Part shown: positions 39,802 to 49,126 of the stretch, in pieces
How positions within the stretch are numbered: the first letter of the stretch is position 1
Layout of the letters: every line of letters begins with the position of its first letter
From: an uncultured Eubacteriales bacterium
GTDB lineage: Bacteria; Bacillota; Clostridia; Oscillospirales; Oscillospiraceae
Assembly: GCA_900546615.1 (NCBI GenBank)
Contig: URDJ01000019.1
Span: forward strand, 1 to 51,212
Direction: 5' to 3'
DNA length: 51,212 nucleotides
Notes under the pieces: model-generated
Database searches by the model: none
Seen by the model: the letters and a program-made list of their open reading frames with translations, nothing else
What the model was told of the DNA's origin: nothing
Position numbers and translations under genes: made by a program

Positions 39802-40395
39802 ATGCCCGCAGCCAATAGAACTAACATGGAACGCCGCTGCCTGCCGGTCGAGTATTCCACGCGCGAGGAGGGAGTTGAACTCTATATCGAGGGATACTTT
39901 GCCGTTTTCAACAGCCCTTACGAGTTTTGGCCGGGTGCAACGGAGATTATACTGCCCGGCGCTTTTGACGAATCTGTATCCGGTGACGTGCGAGCGCTGG
40001 TAAACCACAATACAGACCTCGTCCTTGGCCGCACCCGCGCCGGCACCATGACCCTGAAGCAGGACTCCAGAGGCCTGTGGGGGCGCATCACCATCAATCA
40101 GGAAGACAGAGCGGCGATGGACCTCTATGCCCGCGTTAAGCGCGGAGACGTGAGCCAGTGTTCGATTGGATTTGAAATTGAGTCCGAGCGGTTTATCGAG
40201 CTGGGTGACGGCAAATGCCGCTGGGAGATAGAGAAGATCAGCCCTCTCTACGAGGTCAGCCCCTGCACGTTCCCGGCGTATGAGGACACTGGCATAGAAG
40301 CCAGGCGCAGGGACCTGGAGACCATCAACCGGCGCCGCCTGGAGCTTTGGCGCGCTGAAATGAGACGAAGATTAGGAGGTAGCAATGGCACTTAA
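39802..40395 (+). CDS. Prohead maturation protease (HK97 gp4-like, S78)
   Basis: 197 aa. Core EGYFAVFNSPYEFWPG, FDESVSGDVRALVNHN (catalytic His) and GDVSQCSIGFEI (catalytic Ser) of the herpesvirus-assemblin-like fold. It cleaves the scaffold domain of the capsid protein and itself during maturation. The end overlaps the capsid start by 11 bp. Start ATG 39802 with GAGGAGG. Confidence 0.93.
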   Translation: MPAANRTNMERRCLPVEYSTREEGVELYIEGYFAVFNSPYEFWPGATEIILPGAFDESVSGDVRALVNHNTDLVLGRTRAGTMTLKQDSRGLWGRITINQEDRAAMDLYARVKRGDVSQCSIGFEIESERFIELGDGKCRWEIEKISPLYEVSPCTFPAYEDTGIEARRRDLETINRRRLELWRAEMRRRLGGSNGT

Positions 40396-41782
40396 AGTAC
40401 TCGTTCTCCGCAAGAGGATCGAGCCCCTGCAGGCCGAGCTGGATCAGCTGCGTACCGCCGCATCCAGCTTCGAGGCTCGCGAGGCGGAGCTTGAACAGGC
40501 GATAAACGAGGCCGCGACTGATGAGGAGCGCGAAGTCGTGGAAACGCTTGTAAGCGAATTCGAGCAGACGCGGGAAACCAACGCGAGCGAGCAGACCCGC
40601 ATATCAGGCGAGATCGCCGAGCTGGAGAGGCAGATTGCAGAAATCGAAGCGGCCGGCAAGGCCGCAAGAAGCGCCGAGCCCGGCGCAGATGTGAAGAAAA
40701 GGAGTGATTCTGTGGCGAATATATCGACCAACACCAGGGCGATACGTGCCCTGGGCGAGACCCCTGAACAGCGCACGGCGCTTGTTACCCGAGAGGACGT
40801 AAAAGAGTTCCTGACTCGTGTCCGCGGCTTTCGCCGCGCTGCATCCTCCGTGACCGGCGCCGAGCTCGGTGTTCCCGACATTCTGATGGGCGTGCTGCGC
40901 GACGGCGTTGATCGCTATTCAAAGCTGATTAGGTTTGTTACGCTTCGCCCGATATCCGGGAAAGGACGTCAAAACGTTGCCGGAGCAATCCCGGAAGGGA
41001 TATGGACGGAGGCGGTTGGTGCTGTCAATGAGCTCACCATAACCTTTACACAGGTAGAACTGGATGAATACAAAGTTGGCGGCTATGTGTCCGTGCCTAA
41101 CAGCAGCCTTGAGGATGACTCGGATCTCCAGCTTCTGGCCACAATCATTGACTATCTTGGGCAGGCTATAGGGCTTGCACTTGATAAGGCAATCGTGTAC
41201 GGTACCGGAACAAAAATGCCCGTGGGCTTTGTCACGCGACTGGCTGCCGATTCGCAGCCTGCATGGTGGGGCAAGAACCAGGGTGCTTTTACAAACCTGT
41301 CAACCACCAACATTCTGATGCTTGACCTGGCGGCAAGCACCGGTAAAGAGTTCTTCTCGCCTCTGTTGGCTGCTCTGGGAACCGCGAAGCCTAACTACGC
41401 AACTGGTGCTCCTGTGTGGGTCATGAACAGAAAGACCCATATGGACCTCATCTGCCGCTGCCTTGAGTTCAATAGCTCCGCAGCACTTATGTCCGGTGTT
41501 TCCAATGTCATGCCGGTTATTGGCGGCGAAATCGTAGAGCTCGAGTTCATGGCTGATAACGACATTGCGGGCGGATATCTGACGCTGGAGGTCATTGCCG
41601 AGCGGAGCGGTGCGAAAATCGCTTACTCGGACATCCCCATGTTCCTGGACGACTGCACGGTGTTTAAGGGTACCCAGCGCTATGACGGTAAGCCTGTGCG
41701 CGGAGAGGCCTTTGTACTGCTCAACTATGCGAACACGGCGCCGACAAAGACCGTAACATTCGCCACGGACGCCGCTAACTAA
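40385..41782 (+). CDS. Major capsid protein (HK97 fold)
   Basis: 465 aa. The first about 105 residues are a coiled-coil scaffold (delta) domain (EPLQAELDQLRTAASSFEAR, TDEEREVVETLVSEFEQTRE), to be removed by the upstream protease. The HK97 core follows with ELTITFTQVELDEYKVGGYV, then VPNSSLEDDSD and the C-terminal FVLLNYAN. It builds the icosahedral shell. ATG 40385 has AGGAGG (40374-40379). Confidence 0.95.
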   Translation: MALKVLVLRKRIEPLQAELDQLRTAASSFEAREAELEQAINEAATDEEREVVETLVSEFEQTRETNASEQTRISGEIAELERQIAEIEAAGKAARSAEPGADVKKRSDSVANISTNTRAIRALGETPEQRTALVTREDVKEFLTRVRGFRRAASSVTGAELGVPDILMGVLRDGVDRYSKLIRFVTLRPISGKGRQNVAGAIPEGIWTEAVGAVNELTITFTQVELDEYKVGGYVSVPNSSLEDDSDLQLLATIIDYLGQAIGLALDKAIVYGTGTKMPVGFVTRLAADSQPAWWGKNQGAFTNLSTTNILMLDLAASTGKEFFSPLLAALGTAKPNYATGAPVWVMNRKTHMDLICRCLEFNSSAALMSGVSNVMPVIGGEIVELEFMADNDIAGGYLTLEVIAERSGAKIAYSDIPMFLDDCTVFKGTQRYDGKPVRGEAFVLLNYANTAPTKTVTFATDAAN

Positions 41783-41797
41783 AAGGAGGTGGGCCGA

Positions 41798-42088
41798 GTG
41801 ACGCCTACGGCAAACCAGAGGATCCTTTTGCAGACCGATCTCGGCCTGCTGCATCCCACGCCTGAGCAGGAGGTGCAGCTTGACCACTACCTGTCAATGG
41901 CTCATGCGGCGATAGCGAGAGAAGGCGTCCGGCTCAATCCGGACGCCCCTGAGGATGACGCGCTGCTCTCCATGTATGCCGCCTGGATATATCGCCGGCG
42001 GGCAAGCCCGGACGCCTCGGGCATGCCCCGCATGATCCGGGCGGAGCTCAATGACCGCAAGATCGCTCAGGCAGGTGGCAGCGCATGA
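41798..42088 (+). CDS. Head-tail connector (gp6-like, 96 aa)
   Basis: Small helical protein right after the capsid gene: LGLLHPTPEQEVQLDHYLSM, IAREGVRL, LLSMYAAWIYRRR, all helices, as in HK97 gp6/phage DNA-packaging protein families that form a ring under the portal. Start GTG 41798 after AGGAGG; GTG 41789 is too close to it. Stop overlaps the next start by 4 nt. Confidence 0.75.
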   Translation: MTPTANQRILLQTDLGLLHPTPEQEVQLDHYLSMAHAAIAREGVRLNPDAPEDDALLSMYAAWIYRRRASPDASGMPRMIRAELNDRKIAQAGGSA

Positions 42089-42423
42089 TCTATGACCGCG
42101 TGCTGACTGTCTGCACACTTGATACTGAGGCCGAGCCCCGCTGCCTGCGCCCGGGTCGGAGCTATTACTTCGGCGAATCCACCGTCGGCGTGACACGATA
42201 CTACGCCGCGCTGCAGGCCGGTGAGCGCGTGGACATTGCCGCCGAGATGTGGCCGGCTCCGATAAGCGCCGAGCAGTTCTGCCTGGTTGATGGGAACCAG
42301 TATCGCATAGTGCAGATCCAGCGCAAAGAGAACTCCGACGGGCTGCCTGTGCAGCTGCTGTCGCTCAGACTGTCTGAGACGGTGTTCCCGGTTGAGGAGG
42401 CAGAGCATGATACCGATAGCTGA
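42085..42423 (+). CDS. Head-closure / head-tail adaptor protein (112 aa)
   Basis: Small beta-rich protein (YRIVQIQRKENSDGLPVQLL, CLVDGNQY) located second after the capsid, the place of head-closure or head-tail adaptor proteins. Sequence alone does not separate these. It overlaps the neighbours on both sides: 4 bp upstream, 17 bp downstream. Confidence 0.65.
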   Translation: MIYDRVLTVCTLDTEAEPRCLRPGRSYYFGESTVGVTRYYAALQAGERVDIAAEMWPAPISAEQFCLVDGNQYRIVQIQRKENSDGLPVQLLSLRLSETVFPVEEAEHDTDS

Positions 42424-42733
42424 AGCCCTTGCGGACATTGGAGCGCCTGTGTCCTCGGTTCCGTACAGAGGCACTGAGGACGCCTTTGTGACCTATCAGT
42501 GCATAGGGCAGACCGGGCAGATATACGCCGAAGGTGTGGAGGCGGAGACGGGTGTGGCCTATGCCGTGGACATCTTCACCGGCGGGAGTTATGTGCCGCT
42601 GATGAAAAAGGTGAAGGCTGCGCTCGAGGCTGCCGGCTGGATCGCCACGCTGGATGCCGTACAGTACTCAGACGACAAGCGCCAGTCCCAGGCGAGCCTG
42701 ACGGCCATAGCTGCGGGGGCGCTTTATGGCTAG
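42407..42733 (+). CDS. Tail-completion-like protein (108 aa)
   Basis: ATG 42407 is preceded by GAGGAGGC. Alpha/beta protein with IGAPVSSVPYRGTEDAFVTY and VAYAVDIFTGGSYVPLMKKV, typical of proteins between the connector and HK97-gp10 in Clostridia phages (minor capsid or tail terminator style, DUF3168-like). Overlaps the next gene by 8 bp. The family call is approximate. Confidence 0.6.
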   Translation: MIPIAEALADIGAPVSSVPYRGTEDAFVTYQCIGQTGQIYAEGVEAETGVAYAVDIFTGGSYVPLMKKVKAALEAAGWIATLDAVQYSDDKRQSQASLTAIAAGALYG

Positions 42734-43163
42734 TTTTCAGTATTCAGATAGCGCCTTGCCTGAGCTGATACGACAGCTCGAGGACAACGGCCTGTACGAT
42801 GAGGAGAACACCAAGAAGATCCTGTACGCCGGCGCCGAGATATTTGTTAAAGAGGCCCGGAGCGCCCTGGTGCGCGCCGGGCATATTGATACCGGTGCCA
42901 TGCGCGACAATGTCACCTACTACAGAAGGGTCGATACAAAGGACGGAGTCCACAGCGTGTCCATGTCCGTCAAGGGCAGGGACGAGAAGGGCGTAAAGAA
43001 TGCGGTCAAGGCATTCGTCCTTAACTACGGGCGCAAAAAGGCCTACGGATATATCCCGGGCTCGCACTTCTGGAACGCTGCCATCCTGTCCGCGACCCCG
43101 AAGATGATCCGCGCCTGTGAGGACGCGGCAAACACGATATTGCACGAGAAAGGACTGATATAA
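42726..43163 (+). CDS. HK97 gp10-like tail/neck protein (145 aa)
   Basis: Alpha/beta protein with AEIFVKEARSALVRAGHIDT, GAMRDNVTYYRRV and FVLNYGRKKAYGYIPGSHFW, matching the HK97 gp10 family (head-tail neck). The stop overlaps the next start by one base. It helps join filled heads to tails. Confidence 0.8.
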   Translation: MASFQYSDSALPELIRQLEDNGLYDEENTKKILYAGAEIFVKEARSALVRAGHIDTGAMRDNVTYYRRVDTKDGVHSVSMSVKGRDEKGVKNAVKAFVLNYGRKKAYGYIPGSHFWNAAILSATPKMIRACEDAANTILHEKGLI

Positions 43164-43756
43164 TGCCTGCATTTGACCTGAGATATATCAAAATCGGCAA
43201 GTACAAGAATACAAGCGGGACCATCTCATACTCAGACGTCACCTCTATCGGTGACGCCATGGATGTGAACCTGCAGTTCAAATATGCTGAGGGCCGCCTC
43301 TATGCTGAGGGCGTGCTGGCTGAATATATGAAGCTCATCACCGGCGGTACTATGAGTGTCGCGACCAAATACATACCAGCTGAAGCCCAGAAAATGATGT
43401 TCGGAGCAAAGGATTCTTCGATAACCGTTTCCGATCTCGAGCCGGCCGCGACCGGGCTTGCCTACACAGGCGCAGACGAGCCTTCCGCTGTGGGCTGCGC
43501 GTTCTATGCTCCCGACATGATAGACGGCGCCCTCAAATACACCTGTGTGTTTGTGCGGCGCATCATATTCGGCCTTCCGGCTATGGTGTACAAGACAAAG
43601 GGCGACAGCCTTACATTCCAGACGCCCACGACGACTGGCGAGTTCATGGCAGACCACTCCTCCACGCAAAACCTGGTCGACGTAGTGACCGTTGATACTG
43701 TCGAGAACGCCAAGAAGTGGGTCGACGGGGCACTCGGCGTGACAACCGGAGGCTAA
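43163..43756 (+). CDS. Major tail protein (197 aa)
   Basis: Beta-rich; a tube protein by order and style: GTISYSDVTSIGDAMDVNLQ, the loop DLEPAATGLAYTG, FYAPDMIDGALKYTCVFVRR and FGLPAMVYKTKGDSLTFQTP, as in phi13-type major tail proteins. Its hexamers stack into the tail tube. ATG 43163 overlaps the previous stop. Confidence 0.8.
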   Translation: MPAFDLRYIKIGKYKNTSGTISYSDVTSIGDAMDVNLQFKYAEGRLYAEGVLAEYMKLITGGTMSVATKYIPAEAQKMMFGAKDSSITVSDLEPAATGLAYTGADEPSAVGCAFYAPDMIDGALKYTCVFVRRIIFGLPAMVYKTKGDSLTFQTPTTTGEFMADHSSTQNLVDVVTVDTVENAKKWVDGALGVTTGG

Positions 43757-43761
43757 CAGTC

Positions 43762-44112
43762 ATGATAGATATGCGTCTAGAGCGTGTGCCGTTTGAATTC
43801 GACGGTCACACCTTTCAGCTTTGCTGCAACATGAATGTCCTGGCCGATGTCCAGGAGGCTTTTGACGGAAAAATCAGTGAGGCGCTGTCGGGCAAGGCAG
43901 GCGTCCGGTCGCTGATGGAATTCCTCGCGGCCATGCTCAATGATTCCGCTGATGAGCAGGGGATAGAGGTTCGCTTTACCTCTCGCCAAGTGGGGCGCAT
44001 GCTCGCACCCGCACGGATGAACGAGGTCAAGGCGATTGTCATGCGGCTGGTGGGAAAAGCCATGTCTGCCGACACAGAGCTCTCCACAGAGGAGAACGAC
44101 CAAAAAAACTGA
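43762..44112 (+). CDS. Tail assembly chaperone, short form (116 aa)
   Basis: ATG 43762 follows GGAGGC. The protein is a small mixed alpha/beta domain (FEFDGHTFQLCCNMNVLADV, VRFTSRQVGRMLAPARMNEV). It is the analogue of lambda gpG, which coats the tape measure during tail assembly. The frame ends at TGA 44110-44112 directly after the slippery A AAA AAC. Confidence 0.85.
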   Translation: MIDMRLERVPFEFDGHTFQLCCNMNVLADVQEAFDGKISEALSGKAGVRSLMEFLAAMLNDSADEQGIEVRFTSRQVGRMLAPARMNEVKAIVMRLVGKAMSADTELSTEENDQKN

Positions 44113-44330
44113 CTGACCAGGCGGAGCCGGAGTCGCGCAGTATCGACTTCGCCTGGTACCTGTATGCCTGGATGAGCGTCCTAAAGCTCGACGAGAGGTC
44201 CTTTTGGCGCACCGCAACACCTGCGCGCGTTGCGGCTCTGCTGCAGGCTGCCGCGCCCCGGAGGACACTGCAACGTGAGGACAAGCCGCAGAAGTCGTTG
44301 TCAGCCTATTTACTCGGAGGAGGTGGTTAA
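43762..44330 (+). CDS. Tail assembly chaperone, -1 frameshifted long form (189 aa)
   Basis: A -1 slip at A AAA AAC (44103-44109) carries ribosomes past the TGA into a frame of 73 further codons ending at TAA 44328-44330 (LTDQAEPESRSIDF... SAYLLGGGG). It corresponds to lambda gpG-T. The second frame has no start codon or ribosome site of its own, ends 2 bp before the tape-measure start, and codes for a typical chaperone T-type domain with WYLYAWMSVLKLDERSFWRT. Confidence 0.85.
44103..44157 (+). promoter_or_regulatory. Programmed -1 frameshift signal
   Basis: Slippery heptamer A AAA AAC (44103-44109) in the zero frame, a 6-nt spacer, and then an 8-bp stem ACCAGGCG (44116-44123) with CGCCTGGT (44150-44157). 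This is the classic slippery site with stimulatory structure. Confidence 0.88.
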
Positions 44331-44332
44331 GC

Positions 44333-46069
44333 GTGGCCACGCAGCCCATTAAGACCAGATTCGAGCTCGATGGGGAACAGGAATATAAGGCTGCTGTATC
44401 TGAGATAAACGCCTCACTCAGGGTTCTCAACTCTGAGATGAAGCTGGTCTCTGCCCAGTTTGCTACCAACGCCGACAGCGTGGACGCTCTCACTGCCCGC
44501 AGCGACGTCCTCACGCGGCAAATACTCACACAGAAAGAGAAGGTTGAGGCTCTGCAGGCTGCGCTGAAAGACAGTGCGGACCGCTACGGAGAGGCAGACG
44601 ACCGCACAAAGCGCTGGCAGACTACGCTGAACAACGCCGAGGCCGAGCTCGCCAAGATGGAGCAGCAGCTGCAGGCCAATACTGAGGCTCTGTCTGATGC
44701 ATCCTCAGGGCTCGATACGTTCGATGGCGGACTGAATGATACCACAGAGAGCAGCAAGGGCCTAGGAGATGTTCTGAGCGACCTGACCGGCAAGCTAGGC
44801 GTTAACCTGCCGGAAGGCGCAACGAACGCGCTTAACTCCATGACCTCACTCGACGGCGGACTGGCCCTGCTTATCGGCAGCTTTGCAGCTGCCACGGCCG
44901 TAATAGTGGAGGTCGAAAAAGCACTTGCAGATCTTACTCTCTCACAGGCTGCGGCAGCCGGTGAGATCCAGGACCTCTCTATGCAGACGGGCCTGTCCAC
45001 TGAGGCCGTACAGCGCTATCAGTACGCCTGCGACCTCATAGGCGTGTCCTTTGATACTGTGGCCAGCTCCCAGGCGAAAATGATCCAGAGCATGGCCGAT
45101 GTGCAGAGCGGCTCGGAGACGGCTGTAGCAACCTGGAATCAGCTCGGCATCGAGGTTATGAATGCCGACGGCAGCCTCCGTGATGCTCAGGAAGTGTTCC
45201 TGGAGGTCATAGACGTCCTTGGCCAAATAGAGAACGTTACCCAGCGTGACGCGGTGTCGATGGAGATCTTCGGCCGGTCGGCCCAGGACCTCAATCCTCT
45301 TATCGTTCAGGGCACGGATGCCTTTCAGGCTCTCTGCGACGAGGCCTCAAAGGTTGGCGCTGTCCTTACAGACGTACAACTTGAAGCGCTTGCAGGTGTG
45401 GATGATGCGCTGATCCGCTTCAACGAGAGGCTGGACGCTGGGGAGAAGGCTATGGCCCTCAAATTCACCCCTGCGCTGCAAGCCTTTTTTGATGAGACAG
45501 GTGAGGGCGTGAAAGGCATCGAGGAGGCCTTGGCCGACAGCGGCCTGGTGACCGTGTTTGCCTCTTTGCTTGAACTGGTGACTGCGCTTTCGCCTGCCTT
45601 TGAAGTATTAGGTGATGTATTGGTGGCCTGTTCTCCAGTATTTTATGCTATCGCTTGGGTTATAGCGACCATATCCGACGCACTCAAAGTCGTGCTGCTG
45701 ACGCTGTCCTCAATAGTAAACATCCTGACGCTGGATTTTGCCGGGGCCAGCGATGATTGGAGCGCTATAGGCGGAATACTGTTCGGCGGCGACAGTGCCT
45801 CCGGCCGCGTATTCCAGTCCATGTACAACGCCTCCGGAGACTGGAACTTCCCCGGCGGCGTGACCTGGGTCGGCGAGAACGGCCCGGAGCGCGTGTTCCT
45901 GCCGCGCGGCTCCGTCATCCAGAGCGCCCAGGAGTCGGCCCGCAGCACCGGCGATGTGTACTATGTCACACTGAGCCTGCGAGAGATATCTGAGCTGAGC
46001 GACATAGCCCGCCTTGCCCGCGACCGCAGGCGCAAAACCCGAATGATGCCTGCAGAGGAGGTTGATTAA
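44333..46069 (+). CDS. Tape measure protein (578 aa)
   Basis: GTG 44333 after GGAGGAGG. Long helical/coiled-coil N-terminal half (TRQILTQKEKVEALQAALKD, NNAEAELAKMEQQLQANTEAL), hydrophobic helices in the middle and near 410-470 (AIAWVIATISDALKVVLLTL), and a C-terminal GVTWVGENGPERVFLPRGS, the signature of siphophage tape measures. The length sets the tail length and at 578 aa implies a short tail. The chaperone upstream supports this call. Shares one base with the next gene. Confidence 0.92.
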   Translation: MATQPIKTRFELDGEQEYKAAVSEINASLRVLNSEMKLVSAQFATNADSVDALTARSDVLTRQILTQKEKVEALQAALKDSADRYGEADDRTKRWQTTLNNAEAELAKMEQQLQANTEALSDASSGLDTFDGGLNDTTESSKGLGDVLSDLTGKLGVNLPEGATNALNSMTSLDGGLALLIGSFAAATAVIVEVEKALADLTLSQAAAAGEIQDLSMQTGLSTEAVQRYQYACDLIGVSFDTVASSQAKMIQSMADVQSGSETAVATWNQLGIEVMNADGSLRDAQEVFLEVIDVLGQIENVTQRDAVSMEIFGRSAQDLNPLIVQGTDAFQALCDEASKVGAVLTDVQLEALAGVDDALIRFNERLDAGEKAMALKFTPALQAFFDETGEGVKGIEEALADSGLVTVFASLLELVTALSPAFEVLGDVLVACSPVFYAIAWVIATISDALKVVLLTLSSIVNILTLDFAGASDDWSAIGGILFGGDSASGRVFQSMYNASGDWNFPGGVTWVGENGPERVFLPRGSVIQSAQESARSTGDVYYVTLSLREISELSDIARLARDRRRKTRMMPAEEVD

Positions 46070-48093
46070 TGACGACATATCGGCTGCCAGTGGCTGACTG
46101 GACGTATACGAGCCTGTCCGACCCTTACAAAAATGACAGAACGAGTCCTGCAGTCTCCCTCGCATCCGGAGACATAGGTTTTAGGAGCTGCCTGTTTCTC
46201 AAATTTCAAGAGCTTCCGGAAACGCTGTGGTTCAAACATATAGAGAGCATGTCATGTATAGGCATTTATGCCTCGACAACGCTGTCTGACGGCCAATACT
46301 CGTACGCATCTCTATATGCATATGGCCTTTTTGAGAGCGCTGACTTTCCTTCTCTGGTATACAACGATCTGCCTGTTATCGCCGATTTCTGGACTTCACG
46401 AGATGACCTTACTCCTGAATCCCCGTCCAAGTGGTTGAGCCTGAGAATTTCTCGCGGCGCGCCCAGCACCCATCGTGCTGAGGTTTTAAACGCATTGAGA
46501 TACGGCATGGTTGTTGAGGGAGGCCGTTCAGACTCCGACCTCAGCGCCGAGCTGATGGCATATACCCCAGCCAGTTCTTTCGTTCCATATCTCGAGATCG
46601 CATATAACTTGGACGCCAAGAGCGAACTTTTGGACATATCCCCACAGAGCGGCTATGTTCCCAAACATTCCCCATCTTTGTTTTCCTGGCGTGTATCTAT
46701 TCTCCAAGGCCAGGTATGCTATGGAGAAATGGGCCAGAGCTCGGGTGCTTTTCGCTGGAAGACTTCTGGTTCGAGTACGGTATACAGCATCGATTGCGGT
46801 ACGTCACAGCAGTGTATCGTCCCAGCGGATACATTTACATCGGATGAAATCGAGTGGCAGGTCACCGTTGTAACAAGCGCGGGCGAAACTTTGTCATCAG
46901 ACTGGTACACGCTCAGCACTGTGGAAGCCCTGCCAGAGGCCGTGCCGATATCGCCGGTGAGCACCATGGTAGATGGCTCTGCGCCCTGCACATTCTCCTG
47001 GACGCACAACATCGCAACGAGCACGGAGCAGACAGCCGCAGACCTCCAGTATCACACCGGGGACGGGGCGTGGCAGACGCTGGGTCACGTTACTGGAGAC
47101 TCGACGGAGTGCACCGTCCCGGCCAACACCTTTCCCTCCGGCTCCGTCTACTGGCGCGTCCGGACGTATAACACAGACGGAACCGCGGGCGACTGGAGCG
47201 ACCCGGTCGAAATCATCGTTGTGGCTGCTCCGCCGGCCCCTGTGGTGCAGGTCACAAGCGGCGGGGCCCCGCGGGTGAGCATATCCTGGCAGTCTACGGA
47301 TCAGCAGGCGTGGGAGGCGGTTGTCGCCGACATAAGCAGCGGTATAGTTTACGGCCTGGCCAAGGGTTGGCGGCTGCCCGACTACCTCCCGGACGGCACA
47401 TATACGGCAATGGTCCGAGTGTGCAACAAGTACAACCTCTGGAGCCCGTGGGGATCCTGCTCCGTCCAGGTAAGCAATTCCGCGGGAGAGCCTATCGCCC
47501 TGACAGCAGCCGACGGCATCGCGGTGTCCCTGCGCTGGACATCGAGCGGCTATGACGCCTACTATGTGCTGCGAGATGGACGCCCCATCGCTAAAATCAC
47601 GGAGCAGAGCTATACGGACAATTACTGCTCTGGCAGCCATACTTACGCAGTGCGGGGAGTGTTCACGGCCACAGGCCAGTATGGCCTCTCCAACACCGTG
47701 ACAGCAGCCTCCACCTGCGACACCGTGTACATATCTCCGGTGCCTAATGCAAAGTGGCTGCGGCTGCGATACGCCGATACATCCGACCGGCGCACATCGC
47801 TCAACACGAGCCGCACCGTGAACTATCAGTATCTGCCCGGAGCCGAGTACCCGTCCGCTGAGATATCTGAGTGGACTTCAGCCACAATGTCGGTGCAATG
47901 CGCGTTCGCGTCTCCGGCAGAATCAGCAGAGCTGGAGGCGTTAGAGGGTTCTCTGGTGTGCGTCAAAGACCGGCGCGGCAACTGTGCCATCGGGGCGCTC
48001 GAGGCCTTGGACAAGCAGAGCTCGCGCTTCTTCGACTCCTTCAGCTTCTCGATACAGCGGGTCAACTATGTCGAGGAGGTCACCTATGATTAG
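46069..48093 (+). CDS. Tail protein with fibronectin III-like domains (674 aa)
   Basis: N-terminal beta domain (about 1-190), then at least three Ig/FN3-type repeats (about 195-490; ISPQSGYVPKHSPSLFSWRV, ISPVSTMVDGSAPCTFSWTH, VYWRVRTYNTDGTAGDWSD), another FN3-like unit (RWTSSGYDAYYVLRDGRPIA) and a C-terminal domain with FSFSIQRVNYVEE common in siphophage distal tail proteins. It probably belongs to the tail tip or baseplate and contacts cell-surface glycans. The end overlaps the next gene by 8 bp. Confidence 0.8.
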   Translation: MTTYRLPVADWTYTSLSDPYKNDRTSPAVSLASGDIGFRSCLFLKFQELPETLWFKHIESMSCIGIYASTTLSDGQYSYASLYAYGLFESADFPSLVYNDLPVIADFWTSRDDLTPESPSKWLSLRISRGAPSTHRAEVLNALRYGMVVEGGRSDSDLSAELMAYTPASSFVPYLEIAYNLDAKSELLDISPQSGYVPKHSPSLFSWRVSILQGQVCYGEMGQSSGAFRWKTSGSSTVYSIDCGTSQQCIVPADTFTSDEIEWQVTVVTSAGETLSSDWYTLSTVEALPEAVPISPVSTMVDGSAPCTFSWTHNIATSTEQTAADLQYHTGDGAWQTLGHVTGDSTECTVPANTFPSGSVYWRVRTYNTDGTAGDWSDPVEIIVVAAPPAPVVQVTSGGAPRVSISWQSTDQQAWEAVVADISSGIVYGLAKGWRLPDYLPDGTYTAMVRVCNKYNLWSPWGSCSVQVSNSAGEPIALTAADGIAVSLRWTSSGYDAYYVLRDGRPIAKITEQSYTDNYCSGSHTYAVRGVFTATGQYGLSNTVTAASTCDTVYISPVPNAKWLRLRYADTSDRRTSLNTSRTVNYQYLPGAEYPSAEISEWTSATMSVQCAFASPAESAELEALEGSLVCVKDRRGNCAIGALEALDKQSSRFFDSFSFSIQRVNYVEEVTYD

Positions 48094-49126
48094 GCATATA
48101 TCGGCTCGGGTGGACATTCTGCGGGACGGTGTGCGCAGCGGCTCTCTGCCGTTCCCGCAGTCGTCCCCGCCTTCGGTCATGGCCGACTCGGCATCTGCTA
48201 TCAAAACAAGTCTCGCCGGCGTGTTTCTCCACACCGGCGAGATCGACTACCCCAATGATGAACTTCAGCCTGTGCTCATAATCGACGGCGTGGAGACGCC
48301 CATCGGCGTGTTTGTGCCGGGCACGGTCACAACGTCCTCGAAAGGCTACGGCGTGGACCTCGACCGCGTGGAGGCCTATGACCGCGGCGTTAAGCTGCAG
48401 CAGGCCAAAACCGAGACGCTGCTGCACTGGTCCGCGGGTACAAAATACCTCGACGCGGTCAAGCAGCTGCTCGTCTCTGCCGGCATAGGCATGGTCATGG
48501 AGACGCCGAGCACCCTGACCCTCCCTACCGACCGTGAGGACTGGGCGATAGGTACACCCTACCTGACTATTATCAATGCGCTGCTGGCTGAGATCAACTA
48601 CAACGACATCTGGTTCGACGCCCGCGGCACTGCCGTGCTCCAGCCGCGCCAGGAGCCCAGCGCGGAGCGTATCGCGCACACGTACACGGACGGGACACCG
48701 CTGTCGGTGCTGATGCCCGACAGTGAGTCAGAGCTCGATATCTATGATGCGCCCAACGTCTTTATCTGCACGGTATCCAATCCGGATCTCGAGGAACCGA
48801 TGACGGCGACGGCAGTCAACGACAATCCCATGTCGGCGCTGTCCACCGTGCGCCGCCGGCGGCGCATACCCACAGTCGTGCAGCTGGACAATATAGCGTC
48901 CCAGGATGAGCTGCAGCGCTACGCTGAGCACCTTGCTTTCGAGAGCATGCTTGCCAGCAAGACTGTCACGGTGACGACACTGGCGGAGCCTGGGCACGGC
49001 GTGGGCGATGTAGTGGCCATAAGCCGGACGGAGCTGAGCGGGATCTATCAGGAGACCGGCTGGTATCTGACTCTCTCCGGAGGCCAGACAATGTCGCACA
49101 CTCTCAGACAGGTGGTGTTGATATGA
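48086..49126 (+). CDS. Baseplate hub / tail-associated protein (346 aa)
   Basis: ATG 48086 after GAGGAGG. Beta-rich N-terminus (ISARVDILRDGVRSGSL, LAGVFLHTGEI), central domain TETLLHWSAGTKYLDAVKQL and WFDARGTAVLQPRQEPS, then C-terminal IASQDELQRYAEHLAFESML; this succession resembles gp27/gp44-like tail hub proteins of Clostridia siphophages. It would form the central ring under the tape measure. Overlaps the next by 4 nt. Confidence 0.75.
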   Translation: MIRHISARVDILRDGVRSGSLPFPQSSPPSVMADSASAIKTSLAGVFLHTGEIDYPNDELQPVLIIDGVETPIGVFVPGTVTTSSKGYGVDLDRVEAYDRGVKLQQAKTETLLHWSAGTKYLDAVKQLLVSAGIGMVMETPSTLTLPTDREDWAIGTPYLTIINALLAEINYNDIWFDARGTAVLQPRQEPSAERIAHTYTDGTPLSVLMPDSESELDIYDAPNVFICTVSNPDLEEPMTATAVNDNPMSALSTVRRRRRIPTVVQLDNIASQDELQRYAEHLAFESMLASKTVTVTTLAEPGHGVGDVVAISRTELSGIYQETGWYLTLSGGQTMSHTLRQVVLI

